Shown here: positions 10,981 through 22,265 of the stretch, in pieces
How the letters are laid out: every line of letters starts with the position of its first letter
Position numbering within the stretch: position 1 is the stretch's first letter
Translations under genes and position numbers: made by a program
Assembly (NCBI GenBank): GCA_030704615.1
Contig: CM060733.1
Location: 42,472,001 to 42,536,000, forward strand
Origin: Takakia lepidozioides
Taxonomy: Eukaryota > Streptophyta > Takakiopsida > Takakiales > Takakiaceae
Direction of reading: 5' to 3'
Length of the DNA stretch: 64,000 bases
The notes under the pieces: model-generated
Databases searched by the model: none
The model's input: the letters and a program-made list of their open reading frames with translations, nothing else
What the model was told of the DNA's origin: nothing

Positions 10981-12840
10981 CTTCGGGCTCCCACATTGTC
11001 CCGCCCCGGCACTACAACAGATCCCGGCTTTAACGTCTGCCACATTTGCCCAGTCATAGCATATATGTCTACAAAATGCAAGGGGGCAGTCTTGGTTGCC
11101 ATTTGTGACCACCAGAAGTCGTATATGCCACCTTGTACCTCCACCACGACAGGATCTGTGGTCAAACACGTTTAACCAGATAGGGGAAGATGGTAGATAC
11201 GACTAGGAGTCATGGCCAAAACTGCAACAGGATGACGTGGGCATGGGAATGTATGACTGCCAGTATTCACAACTACACGTGGCAATTGCCGGTTGCCCAA
11301 GGAGTGTCTACGTGGACGATGCAAACATAAATGGATGAAACAGATGTAGGATGTGATTGCAAATGACGACGTGTAAATCTATCATTGCTCGCAGTGTTGG
11401 ACATTCAAGTGCATTGGATGCAAGTGCATCTAACGGATGCACACGATGCATGTTACTAACGTGTGGGCTTGGTGGAGAACAGAGACAAGTCCCGAACATG
11501 CGTATGAGAGGCGACCATGCAGGTTCTATGATGGTTGAAGCGGTGCACTGTATTTTTCGAAAATCGGCAACACAATTGAAAGACAAAGGCTTGAGAAAAG
11601 ACAAAACGATGCATTCAGTGGATACGCACCCTGGTGCAAAACACCGGCCACTCATTCACATTCACAATGATGCAAAATATGTGTAGACAAAAAGACCCAG
11701 CGGGTAGTTCAAGGCACCCAAAAACGAGTGGAGTTCGCTATACCGCAATCTGCAAATGCACTGGCCTATTCAGAATCATGGCACATTGTGTGCGCAATGA
11801 CTCTCAGTAAATTCACCTATGCATTTGATCCTCTTAGTGGTCTCCATCATATGTAAGGTTTTAGAGATTCAGTCTTCAACGTACATGCAGAAGAAGCATG
11901 TACGCATCAAAGTTGGAAATAGTTAGTAGCTAGAGAAACAGAATACATCTCTTAAAGTCACCCAATGCTATTCCTTCGACCAAGTGCATCCTAATTTCTA
12001 CCGAAGACTGCTATCCTAGTTGCAAGTGCTGGGATAGGAGATTACATGATGCCTTCACACACAAGAGCAGCAAACTTCATGACTGACATCCTGTCACATC
12101 TCCTCTACAGGGAGAACCCAATTGGACAGGGAAGATTAGTGATATGGTACCACGCCGCGTAGCCATATAGGTAGGGGTACCGACGCGGTGGGGCGTCCAG
12201 CAAAGCACGTTGCATCTCCTGTTGTAAAAGTTGTTCTTGGTCAGGTTCATCCACACCCCTCGTTTCAAGTGTAGGACTGGACGGTCCTTCCTCCCCATCC
12301 GAATCTTCATCATACATAATGTGAGCCTGCAATTTGCCGCACCAAAGCATGACTCGGCAGTGCAGATACATCAGTAAATGCGAAATGACATCAGCTGGTA
12401 TGCCTTGGGCCAGTTCAAATATTGTTCAGGAATGAAGCCATTTTTTGCTTCTTGGAATTGTGCTTGATTCATTCACTTCAGCAGTTCAACAATGCGCTTG
12501 GCTATTATCAATACCTATCCTTGCGGATCCAAGGTTGTCTTTGAGGTTCATCGTCGAACTCTAATCGCAACGTTAGTCTACTCTAGGATTGAAACGCCCC
12601 CGTTAATCTACTTACTTGAAGTGTTTCGGTGCATGTGTGGAGGTTAGGACACACATCACGCAATCGTGAAAACAGGTGTAGCCGTGCTTAGGACTACCAA
12701 CGGCATAAAGTGTAGTCACGACCATGACTACCCACTGCCCCATAGCCAACGTCTATGAGACACGTGTTTTGTTAGGCAGTCATGGTGCTCCTGACTGGCG
12801 GTGATTTCAAAAAATGGGACCCCATCTTGAGCAGAGACAT
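10981..12840. other. No clear gene; possible degraded transposon sequence
   Basis: Short frames occur on both strands. The most coding-like is minus 12105-12371, an acidic stretch (YDEDSDGEEGPSSP) reminiscent of transposon-associated proteins but too short to assign. No RNA gene seen. Confidence 0.3.
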
Positions 12841-12844
12841 CAAG

Positions 12845-13084
12845 TCAGAAGTGCATGTGGAGTAAGTATGGAGTGCGTACCAGAACTGTAGGGTACCTCA
12901 GGTTTGGGTCCCTGCGATGCATGAGGAGGTAATTCTTTACTGTCATGCGTAGTTGCCACTTGCCACCATGGCACTCTGAGCAACTACACAACATTTTCTT
13001 CCGGTTGTTTGTTGTGGCGTAGGCGTCCTCAAACCTCCACAGGTTGTGGTCTCGCAAGCTCATTCTCCGCCTATCCCCTGTCAC
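12845..13084 (-). pseudogene. Possible transposase-associated zinc-binding fragment
   Basis: The frame contains CSCSECHGGKWQLRMTVKNY followed by RDPNLRYP. The C.C..C.G pattern followed by a basic segment and R-x-P resembles the small Cys-rich domains of plant DNA-transposon proteins. It is isolated and ends beside a 13-base C tract (13091-13103). The family is not certain. Confidence 0.3.
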
Positions 13085-13090
13085 ACTCGA

Positions 13091-13103
13091 CCCCCCCCCC
13101 CCC
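13091..13103. repeat. Homopolymer C tract (13 C)
   Basis: An uninterrupted run of C. A second 13-base C run is at 13688-13700. The window has other long C/G runs at 30001-30012, 33212-33243 and 57064-57079. Confidence 0.85.
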
Positions 13104-14899
13104 TCTGTACATCTTGATCGTCGTGTTGCGTTTAGGGAGGTGATGTGCTCATGCGATGGTCAAGCACGTGGCCACTGCACCCATTACCGACTATGAGAGG
13201 CTAAGAGAAGCTAACATTGCTCGCATCAAGCTCGTTGAAGCGGAGCTGCTGAAAGACATAGCACAGTGAGTTCACTTTTGAACTATCAAAGTCACTCTTT
13301 CCGTAGAGGTTTGCAGCTTGCGGAGCTTGATTTCATGCAATGTAGGTAGCTTTGTGAGTTCCTAAGACACCATGAAGAGGATGAGATGAGTGCGAGCGCA
13401 GTGTAGGTTATGCTTGCATGGTGGAGTGGGCGGGAGATCACCGCATGTCGCGGGTCGTGAAAGTGGCTACACTTTTAGGGTTGAGGGGTGCATTAGTTCG
13501 TCATCTCCTCCATTATGTTTTCTTTGTCATGTTACACTCAGGGAACTAGTGGTTGGGTTAGGGTTTACAACACCTTCCATGGGGGGTCGAATGCAGGATT
13601 GTGGGAGAGAAGCCAAAGCGTACAAGATGACGGCCACCAGCTCGCCCCTCTGGTCCCCCAAGACGCAGTGGAAGAATAGAGTCCATGCCCCCCCCCCCCC
13701 ACACACGGAGATATGCAATTGATGATGACGATTAGGACGACCTCTGTGTGCCTGCGATAGAGCACATCGGGGACTCCGACGAAGACATGTCCGGCGGTGA
13801 ACCCGCCCCAGCCACCATCTCGCACAAATGCCCAGCAGCTACGGAGTCTCCAACTGTAAGTACCCAGCTCAGTGTAGGTCATGTGTGAGTATCCAGCCAG
13901 ATAGAAAAACTGCCCGTCCACAGTTGCATTGCCCCAATGTTGCATTGCCCCCATTTTGAAAGTACTTGCCAAGCACTTTATGGATGGAAGGAAATGAAAT
14001 GAAATGAAATGGTGCTTTATAACGTCCGCGGAAAGCTCATAGAGCTTGTGGGACAAAATAGAAGAAAACATGAGAGAGGAACAAATCCAGAAACCACAAT
14101 TAATGCTCACGTGATTGTCTAAGGGTGAAGGCCTCGTGCAGGTAGGTTGCCAAGCATTTTTTATCCTCATAGTGGAAGACATCAGTGAGAGTTTGGGTTC
14201 CACTGAATAAAGTAAAAAAAGTATGACGCCTCCCAAAGGGAGCGTAACCACATCTAACGTGGTATGTGCCCATTACCACTGGGTTGTTGGTTGTCTGGAA
14301 AGGAAGAATACATACCCCATTACAAGGGGGCAAACATAGTGCATGAGAATATGGTGGTTGCATTTGCCAAAAAGAAGCAATTGAATTGACCTCTTCAGCA
14401 TTCCAGGGGGAAGAGGCATTGATAGCATGCCAAAAGAGGGTGAAAGCCAACCATTCCCTAAAACCATGCACCGGACGCGCAACAAGAGTGAGGCCTATTA
14501 CATTTGGTCGATTTTCTGCCCAACACCTGCATGACTTCTTGGTAAATGGCACCTGATTTCTATTTTGTCATTGTATGATCCTCATTACCAATGTGCTTCC
14601 CTGGTGGTTGTGCGAGGGCTGAGTTTTTGTCAATTGTCTAGGGTGAGTTTTGACCAGCATTGTGTTGTGTGTTGCACAGGCGAGGAAGAAGCGTGCAGCG
14701 ATTGGTGGATCCAGCGCTGCCACACATGGCAGCCCATCGGGGCATGGTTTGCTGAAACAGGTGAACCCTCCTGTTGGCAAGACTCCACCCTCCAAAAATA
14801 CCCCCAACCCCCATCTGGTTATGCAGAGCAGGCCTATGGCCATTCTCCACCCCCTCATCCTCTTTTCAGTAGCTGCCTCATAGCTACCCTCAACCTGTA

Positions 14900-15570
14900 G
14901 TGCAACCGCCATACCCACCCTATGCCCCTTACCCTGGGCCCATGTCACATCTCCCCAGCTCCAGTCACAGCCCCCAGTGGATGAAGTCCCTAGTGATGTC
15001 CCCGAGCCCCCGATTGAAATGTCCAAGAAGGACAGAGCCAATGCACCGCGGCGTCAGAACCGGAGAGCAAAGACAACGGCAACAAAGGTGAAAGTGGAGC
15101 GGGAGCAGCTCGGCCTTCCCTTGCAGATCGTTGGTGTCAACAAGTTTGGGGAGCCAGTAGGCCCTTCTCGCAATTCTTGGCATGCAGCCCTTAAAGGGCA
15201 GATGTTTCGATTGTGTGACTTATCATTGGCCATTCAAGATCAGGATGAGGAGGACATTAAGGCAGTCCGGCACGTGCTGGCGTCCACTTTTTCATACACT
15301 CCACGCAGTCTGGACTATGAGCACATGCGACACACCATTGGCAAAGCTTTGAAGACACAACGAAGTGAACTGTATGCAAAGTTCAAGGCAGGGGAGGTGG
15401 ACCTTTGTATGTGGACGAAGGGCAATGGACCAGGCTTGTTGCATACTGGTCAACCCCAAATTTCAGCACCGTATCAGCCAAGATGAAGAAGGCAAATTCG
15501 TGTATACAGAATCCATCAAAAACTGGTCGTGGTGGGAAGGCATCTGTGGAGGCACGTCTGGTAAGTTATT
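14900..15570 (+). pseudogene. Plant En/Spm-like transposon protein (Transposase_24-like)
   Basis: A 169-codon frame (14977-15486) with a Pro-rich, basic N-terminus and then GLPLQIVGVNKFGEPVGPSR and a helical region around RSLDYEHMRHTIGKAL. The G-x-N-x-x-G-x-P-x-G pattern is what I expect of plant Ptta/En/Spm accessory proteins that bind transposon ends. Near 15430 the frame shifts, and the better continuation (FQHRISQDEEGKFVYTESIK) ends at a splice-donor-like TCTG/GTAAGT near 15560. A decayed or intron-containing copy is likely. Family assignment is moderate to low. Confidence 0.4.
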
Positions 15571-16166
15571 GATCACACCCCCTGGCACAAACTATTGCTA
15601 AGGTACTTCAACAGTATGATATGTGGCATCAATTCTTCAACCAAACCTGCAATTTGATTTATTTCTTCAACCCGACTGGTTGATTAATTGGTTTACTGAC
15701 TGATTGATGGTTGATTGGTTTACCGATTGATTTAATTCTTCAACACGACTGGTTTGTCTTCCCGCTCCGAGTTTAAAAATCAGCCAATTACCTAGGGTAG
15801 CTAGGCCCTTCAGGCCATCCTTAAGGTCCTCGCCTTTGTTAGACCGACAAGTTCAAGGAAGTTTAATGCGCAACCTGATTTGCTAGGACATTTTATGTGC
15901 TTCCAACTTGCCCTTAGCCACTTCAGCCTCCAAATCAGCTTCATGTACCATGCTCAGTGCTTCCTGCCTAATATTTGTTTCATTGAGAATCTTTTTTGCC
16001 CGATATTGCCAGTACTTGATTTGTTTAAGCGGATGGTCTTTCTTCTGCGAAATAGAGTGGATCATCTTAAGGTATTTGGTATTTCAGTTGGCGCTCGCAT
16101 CTAACCCAAATGTCAGGATACTTTACAACGTCCTTGGAAAGCTCAAAGAGCTTGTGGGACAGCAGA
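15571..16166. other. No gene; simple repeats and transposon-end-like motif
   Basis: 15650-15760 has imperfect repeats of TTGATTGGTTTACTGAC type. 16121-16160 resembles 14017-14056: both contain an AACGTCC..GGAAAGCTC..AGAGCTTGTGGGAC block with a small AGCTC/GAGCT palindrome. The block may be a transposon terminus. It sits directly beside the edge of the ParB-methyltransferase 3' copy. Confidence 0.35.
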
Positions 16167-17330
16167 AGGGGGGCTGCTATTTCATGAGCGGCATGAGCAT
16201 GAGCGGAAAAAAAAAAAGCATGAGCGGGCCGAATTGTGTCCACGGAAATAGGGTTAGGAGGCACGGAAATAGGGTCATGTGGACTCGTCATAGCAATGAA
16301 ATGCAACATTTTATTGCAAATTTGGTGGCAAGCCACGTCTATACAAGTGTGTCCTAACTGTCATAGCAGGAATGGGAACTACTCTCCTACACCTTCCGAG
16401 GAACTTGGCCCTCCTTCTTCCTCATCCCCCCCATCCTCCGAGCTCTGTGATGCATCGGTTGCAGTATGCCTCTCAAAAATGCCATCCTCTCCTTGGGGAC
16501 TGTCCACCTCACCTCCTGGGAAAATTCTGCCTCTTCTCCCCCACTTTCCTCAGCAGAATCCAACACAAATCTACGAGCCCGACGGGCTCTAATAGCTGCT
16601 GCCTCCTCCCTCATCTTCATTTTCTTGAGGCTTGCCTCGTCTAAAATCTGCTGTACACGACTAGGTTCGGAACACCTCCTAATGGACACCGAAGCAAGTC
16701 GGGCAGCATAAGTAGGAAGGATGTAGTCCCTTTTTGGACTAGGCATGAAATCCCCCCTGGCAAAAAAAGGCACGTTCCTCCTGCCCATGAACTCCGGTGT
16801 AGACGTCATTCCTGCCGTACTTGGCATCCTACAATAAGAACAAATCCACTTCTAGAATGTCAATACCAGCAGAAGCAGAAAGGGTTTTCAATGAAATAAG
16901 AGAGCGAAGGGAGGTGCCTCACGAAATCTGGAGGCAACTTACAATGCGACCACTCACTCGTACACCGGGGGCTCCTCGGCCTCGATCCCAACTTGTTCCT
17001 CCCCCTGCTCCTTCTCGGATTTTTCCTCATCCTCCGAGGATGCCTCTTCCTTTTTCGGCAGATGTTCAGCCGCTGCAAGTTCCGAGTTGTGGAGGGCAGT
17101 ATCTGGCTCGAAGGCGAACACATGCCTGTCGGACAACGTCCCTGCCCACATTGAAGCACCTGAGGAACAAAGCGGGCGGTTAATAGCTTGTGGCATGCAA
17201 TTGCAATCGGGCCAGGGGACAAACTGAGCACGTGAAGGCTTACCCGTGCTGCATGTGAGGTCCAGAATCCGCCCTTGGACATCCGAGCACGTCTCCATGA
17301 GGGTTTGGGTGAAAGCAGGGCTCCGGGGCT
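16167..17330 (-). pseudogene. 3' fragment of ParB-methyltransferase gene (second copy)
   Basis: This segment is the inverted partner of 57650-58808. Read on the minus strand it starts within the methyltransferase domain (AFTQTLMETCSDVQGRILDL, then TCSTG, the SAM-binding motif I), continues through RHVFAFEPD (motif II-like acidic residue) and an acidic linker, and ends with a conserved C-terminal exon (16387-16827, PEFMGRRNVPFFARGDFMPS). The last exon is intact here, whereas the 58-kb copy is frame-shifted. The N-terminal ParB exons are missing, because homology stops at about 17330. The copy is a truncated duplicate and unlikely to make an enzyme. Confidence 0.65.
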
Positions 17331-17379
17331 TAGCTAGCTTAGGAATCCGATTGCAAAAACTTGTATTGTACAAAACGTG

Positions 17380-18182
17380 CTATAAATGAAATGGCTTCCA
17401 AATGTTGTGCGTCCTATTTTGTTTGGAATGGTGATGCATGGTATGGTTGGCTAGTGTATAAAATGCATGCTAGCTTATAAAAGTGGGAGAGGTAAATTGG
17501 GTTAATCGTGTGTTTGCGTAGTGCCGAAATCGGGTGACCTCCATCCAAGGGGCAAGGAAACTTGCGCCTTCTTTGGGAGTTCACGTGCTAGTGCGCACCT
17601 GGCGCGTGCGCGTACTATAACTGCGCTACCGAGGGGGTTGCCTTGTAGTGCGGGCTAACGCAGAAGCTACGTGCTTCCATTCACGTACTATAATCGTGTA
17701 GCCTCGGGACGAAGTCGTAGTGCGGCTTCGGCGTGTTCCCGTACCTCAGGCCAGCATTCCAAGGCGGACCCAATTGTAGTGATTGGGGCGCACGGTTGAT
17801 TCAAGGTTATCTTCCTAGTCAAAGAGGGTTCCAGGGAACCCTTGCTCAAGGTGATGCCAAAAGCGGCATCATGAGCGGTCGCAAGCAATGTTGTTGAAGT
17901 AAGGCGATTCGATCCTCGGGGAGGATCGTTCCTTGGCCTTGAAGTAGGCCAAGAAGAGTGCGCTGGGAGGAGCTGGAGAGGCTCCACCCTTGGCCGGGAC
18001 TTGGAGGAAGTCGGCCGAACTAGCTAGTGGAGAGTAGAGTCAAGTGTGGGGTTTGGTTCTTTGCCATGGGACGCCATGGTACGGAAACAAACTCCTTGAT
18101 GTGGGATGCCACAACTTGGATGTTCGTTTCTATAAAATGGACAAATCGATGAGGACATCGACTCCCTGTTGGTAGGGGTGTG
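17380..18182 (+). mobile_element. Probable internal 3' region of an LTR retroelement
   Basis: Non-coding sequence immediately 5' of the LTR at 18183. A purine-rich stretch (GGTAGGGGTG) just before the LTR could be the polypurine tract used to prime plus-strand DNA synthesis. No gag or pol motif is readable. Confidence 0.35.
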
Positions 18183-18909
18183 TGTCGCGGCCCTTTGCCT
18201 TGAGGGCAGGGGGTCGGGACACATGAGGGGCTGCCCCTGTGGTGGGGGCAGTGGCAGCCATAGGTATGGGGGGCTGGAGCACCCTTGAGTGCCCAAGGCA
18301 CTCAAGGAGGCGGAGGCGCTCACTAGGTGGAGCCCCGCACACCAGGTTGCGGTGGGGGTGGCTCCACAAGGGGTGGTGGTAGCTTAGCGGGACTTAGTGG
18401 GGGTAGCATAGGACTCACCATGGGGGCGGAGACCTCGTGGTGGGAGTCGTGGGGAGTCTTGGGACTCATCACGGTCCATAGGGGCCGTGGTGAGTGGGCC
18501 AAGACTCACCGCGACTCATCACCGGGAGTCGAGGGTTTTCGTGGTGGTTCGCCATAAAATGGCATGGCTGGTTGTGAAACCCCCGCGGACAGCTATAGAA
18601 GTATATATAAGGGGAGTAGTGACCCCGAGAACGGTGCAAGCCCGTTGGTGACAAAAACTAATGAGTAAGCGAGCGAGCCGGAAAGCGACCAAAGAGTGGG
18701 GAGCTGTTCCGGACTGCCATCTACCAAAGGGAATTCCACTAGGCCCAAATAGGTGGAGGGTTTAGTGGGAGAGCGAAGGGGGACCGTTATGTCCCGGTGA
18801 GCAGCCGAAGCTCCAAGTTGGCCCGGCGGCCAGGTTGGGAGTCAGGCGCGCACATCAAAGCGAGTAACTATGACTTGAAGGGGAGCTTACCGAAGTGAGG
18901 TGCGTGACA
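18183..18909 (+). mobile_element. LTR (TGTCGCG family)
   Basis: 727 bp bounded by TGTCGCG and GTGACA. A TATA-like tract (TATATAAGG) near 18602 suggests plus-strand transcription. It is the inverted homologue of the solo LTR at 53660-54309: both share the GCCCTCAAGGCAAAGG/CCTTTGCCTTGAGGGC end and the region around 18700-18880. No target-site duplication flanks it, so it is probably one LTR of a larger or truncated element. Confidence 0.65.
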
Positions 18910-18924
18910 GAGATGATTCTGAAG

Positions 18925-19300
18925 ACAAAAATGTAGGATATGAGTGATGTTGATATGTTCTAAAGTGCAATTGTAAAGATATGCAAATGACTAAAGTGTA
19001 TGACTGAAACTGTTTCACCGTAAATACAGGATAACAGAAACCTATCTCTTATGGAAGAGAAAACACACACTAGAGAACAAAACTAGCAGCAAAGGCAAGA
19101 CTAGATAGACAGTCTAAACAATATAACTGTAAGGTACAACAACACAAAAGAGAAAGTGGTACAAAACATATTTATATGCAGAACACTAGCAAATCTTTAT
19201 AAGCCCCAGACTAGTTTCGCTCAAAACCTGAGCTCTTCAGTGGGAAGAAAGAAATGGAGTGAAGTACAATGAGCTTCACGCCAGCTTATATACTGTCGAA
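18925..19300 (-). mobile_element. PLE terminal unit D (diverged)
   Basis: A diverged copy of the PLE terminal unit seen at 28.4-31.9 kb: the same order of GTTCTAAAGTGCAA, AGATATGCAA and ACCTATCTCT words, then a hammerhead and a TATATAAG-like box (minus strand, near 19288-19296). It lies upstream of the plus-strand RT and points the opposite way. Confidence 0.65.
19203..19246 (-). ncRNA. Hammerhead ribozyme (PLE-type, minimal stem III)
   Basis: Minus strand: stem I CCCA pairs with UGGG; core CUGAAGA (U7 to A, a position that tolerates change); stem II GCUCA/UGAGC; GAAA; two-base-pair stem III AC/GU with a UA loop; cleavage triplet GUC. All essential core bases are present. Minimal type I hammerheads of this shape are known from Penelope-like retroelements, where they process the transcript. 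Confidence 0.8.
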
Positions 19301-19390
19301 GGATTTTAATATATTGTCAACAGTTGCTTTGAGACGTTGCAATCTCTTAAAATCCTTCTTGTATTGTATGAAAGAATTGTCCAGTAACTT

Positions 19391-21036
19391 TTGAGCAGCC
19401 TCCACAAAGGTAGGAGTGTGATCCCGTTTGTTGAAAAACATGCCCACTCGTGGTCTCGAAGAAGAACACTCCCGAATTGTGTACAGCTTCCTGCTTTAGA
19501 AAGTATCATTGCAGACGGTCACGACATTGTAAAGGCTCGCTTCAAGGATGTGGTTCGCTCTACCTTCAAGTCCTCTATTCGAGGTCATCTCAAGACCGCA
19601 ATGCGTGCTCTGACTACAGATGACTCCATCGTCATCAATCCCGCGGACAAAAATCTTGGGTTGGTGATCATGCGTAAGGATTGGTATATGGATGAGGCAC
19701 ACCGCCAACTCCACGATGGACATGTTTATGAATCTGTGGCAGAGATTCCATGGGACAATCTCATTTATGATTTGGATGCAGTGCTCACTTCTGCTTTTAT
19801 GCGGGGATTAATCGACAAGCAGGAAAATGATTTTTTGGCTTTCAAGCCCCAAGGGGGCTACCGACCCTGCATGTTCTATCTTGTGCCCAAAATGCACAAA
19901 CCTGTGGTGGTTGGACCAATTTGTTCGTACAATGGGTACCTTTTTGAGCACGCATCCAAGTGGTTACATTACCATTTGTTTCCTATTTTGCTTCAGGAAC
20001 GTAATCATTTGATAGATTCAATTTCTTTGTTGAAAAATCTGTCGAGTAGACAACTTCCTCGAGATGTGCTTCTATTCACCTTTGATGTGGAGTCATTGTA
20101 CCCTAGCATTCCTACTGGGGATGGGCTTCGACGATTGACGGACATGATTACCGGCAAGCTCAAGTCACCCCGGTTTGAATGAGACTCGTCATGAGTCTTT
20201 CTCACATGGTCTTGGAGAACAACTATCTTCAATTTGGCTCGAGCTATTGGCATCAAATCCAAGGCACTGCAGTGGGTAGCAATTTTGCTGTTGTGTATGC
20301 TTGTCTCTTTCTTTGCAGCTTAGAAAGAGAGTTGGCTTGTGCAGCAGCAAGAGGTATATGGTCTTTGTACTACAAGAGATACATCGATGACGGATTTGGA
20401 ATCTGGGAAGGATCTCGGGCAAGTTTGGAGACTTGGCTCGATCGATACAACTTTCTCAGTCCCACAATTCGCATTCAAAGGGTGATCTCTGACTCTACTG
20501 TTGACATTCTTGATATTCAATTCTTCAAGGGAGCTGATTTTGTCAATAGTGGGATTCTATCTTCGAGATGTCATCAGAAGGCACTCAACAGATATCAGTA
20601 CTTGCCATGGACGTCCTGTCATCCGCGACACCAAAAATGAGCATTCATCATTGGTGAGCTACGCCGATACACTTCGAGAGAAAGCACATGTGCAGGTTTT
20701 TCAGAGATCAGACGACTGGTCTATGAATGACTGCGTGCTCGAGGCTATCCAAAGTCTTTTATCTTAGAGTGTTTTAGTCTATGTGACTACGGACAACGTG
20801 CTACACTGTTAGCTTCAGAATCCACTCGTAAGTTGACGGGCAAGCGGGCCCCCTTGGTTCTGAAACTTGAGCATTCGCGTTATACTCAAGCTCTAAGCTT
20901 TGAGGGAGTCCTAAACCCTAAACTTCATGTGGGTTTTTTGAAAGTTCCGCAGTTAGCGTCCTTTGACAGACCTATTGTTTGTTGGAAAAAAACGAGGAAT
21001 TTACGTTCATACTTAGTTCGTGCTAAGTTACAGTAG
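19391..21036 (+). pseudogene. Penelope-like reverse transcriptase, copy 1 (no GIY-YIG endonuclease)
   Basis: Three frames together give one PLE reverse transcriptase: ADKNLGLVIMRKDWY, PQGGYRPCMFYLVPKMHKP, FTFDVESLYPSIPTGDGL, WHQIQGTAVGSNFAVVYACL, and the catalytic YKRYIDDGFGIW. The frame breaks near 20180, and CGA-to-TGA type stops lie at 20638 and about 20728. The C-terminus ends at RNLRSYLVRAKLQ and stop (21036). No GIY-YIG domain follows, so this belongs to the endonuclease-deficient PLEs, which are known to sit at telomeres in diverse eukaryotes. It is 5'-truncated near 19395. About 90 bp upstream is an oppositely oriented hammerhead unit. Confidence 0.85.
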
Positions 21037-21044
21037 AGTCAATT

Positions 21045-21200
21045 ATATTAAAGGAGGTATTCTTGGCTTGCAGGCATAAGTTGGAAAAAGACCTTATTTT
21101 TTTTTAGAAAAGAGAGATTCTTGGCTTACAGGCTTAAGTTGGAAAAAGAACTTTTTCTTTTCTAGAAAAAGACCTTTTCTCGGCTAAAAGATACTTTTAG
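21045..21200. repeat. Tandem repeat in PLE 3' region
   Basis: Two to three imperfect units of TTCTTGGCTTNCAGGC..AAGTTGGAAAAAGA directly after the RT stop. Probably part of the element's 3' untranslated region. 21200-21540 holds no gene that I can support. Confidence 0.5.
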
Positions 21201-21589
21201 TTGTCTTTTTATCTTATGCACTTTTTGAGACATCACTTATTCAACAATATAAGGTTTGCATTTGAAACTTGGGTTTTTAAGTCAGCGTTGCAGACATGGA
21301 GCAGTGAGGATGATGACTTGTCTCTTCACTACATCTCAATTTATGGCTGCATACTGATTGACTGTAATGGCGCCACAGCCTGCTAAGAGGACAGCATATT
21401 CAAGCCTGGGAGCAGACCGAGTCTTCTCTCCTGTGGAGAGGGAGCTTGTTTCTGACATTGTGAGTTTCTGGCCCTGATCTGAAAGTTCTATGTGCATGTG
21501 ACAGAAATATATCAACAAAAAAAGCATATGAGAAGACTCCTAGGAACGGGACACCACCCAGGAACCGGGGAGAAGAGTATGCCACACCC

Positions 21590-21662
21590 GTCAGTAGCAA
21601 GATTCGACCCCAGAATTGTCTCGGTCGCACTTACTGCACTTAGCCAACTGAGCTACCGACTG
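21590..21662 (-). other. tRNA-like sequence, duplicate
   Basis: Same A-box and B-box arrangement as 3304-3376, with a few substitutions. Confidence 0.4.
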
Positions 21663-22265
21663 TTGGTTTTTAATTTCCGAATGGGAAATCACTGCAGAGA
21701 AGCCAACACAAGGAATCTGATACTCAGAGTGCCTGCACATCTTCCAATGACATGAAAAACTCTGGTCTACAACTCCTAGTAGAAGTCTATCTTAACGCTA
21801 TTTGGTTCACTTGACTCACCGCCAAGTGTAGCCAAAACAAAACTTCAAGAATATTCACACCTAATCTCGATTCTCAATGGCACCTGATGCACTACAACAC
21901 ACAACCACGCCTTGGTGTTGAACCAATTGACCTGCCGACTCCCCTGGAAACAAAATTATTCTGGAATATCCTGCAAACATGTCACACCATCGTATCATGC
22001 AGTGTAACACAAAGCTGATGAACTCATTGATTAGTTCATGAAAACATACTTGTCATTAATTTGTGTCCCTTTTTCACAGGTTCTTGAAGTTGGTCCATGG
22101 TTGAATACAGAAGCAGTCTAACTTAGTAGTATACTTCTATAGCGTGGAAAGGTGTGACAACAACAAGAGAATATAGAAATGTCACCAAACACAAAAAATA
22201 GAGCCAGTATCCCAATGAATCTCACCTTCTCAATACTCCATGAGCCATCACAAAATTTGTCCCCG

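Noticed and set aside
15050-15480. Nuclear host gene of known function
   Set aside because: Motif pattern and neighbours fit a plant DNA-transposon protein better, and the frame is broken.
20910-20930. CCTAAACCCTAAAC as an interstitial telomere repeat
   Set aside because: It lies inside PLE RT coding sequence (LNPKLH) and recurs in copy 2 near 30345 as codons, so it is coding coincidence or a relic and not a junction tract.
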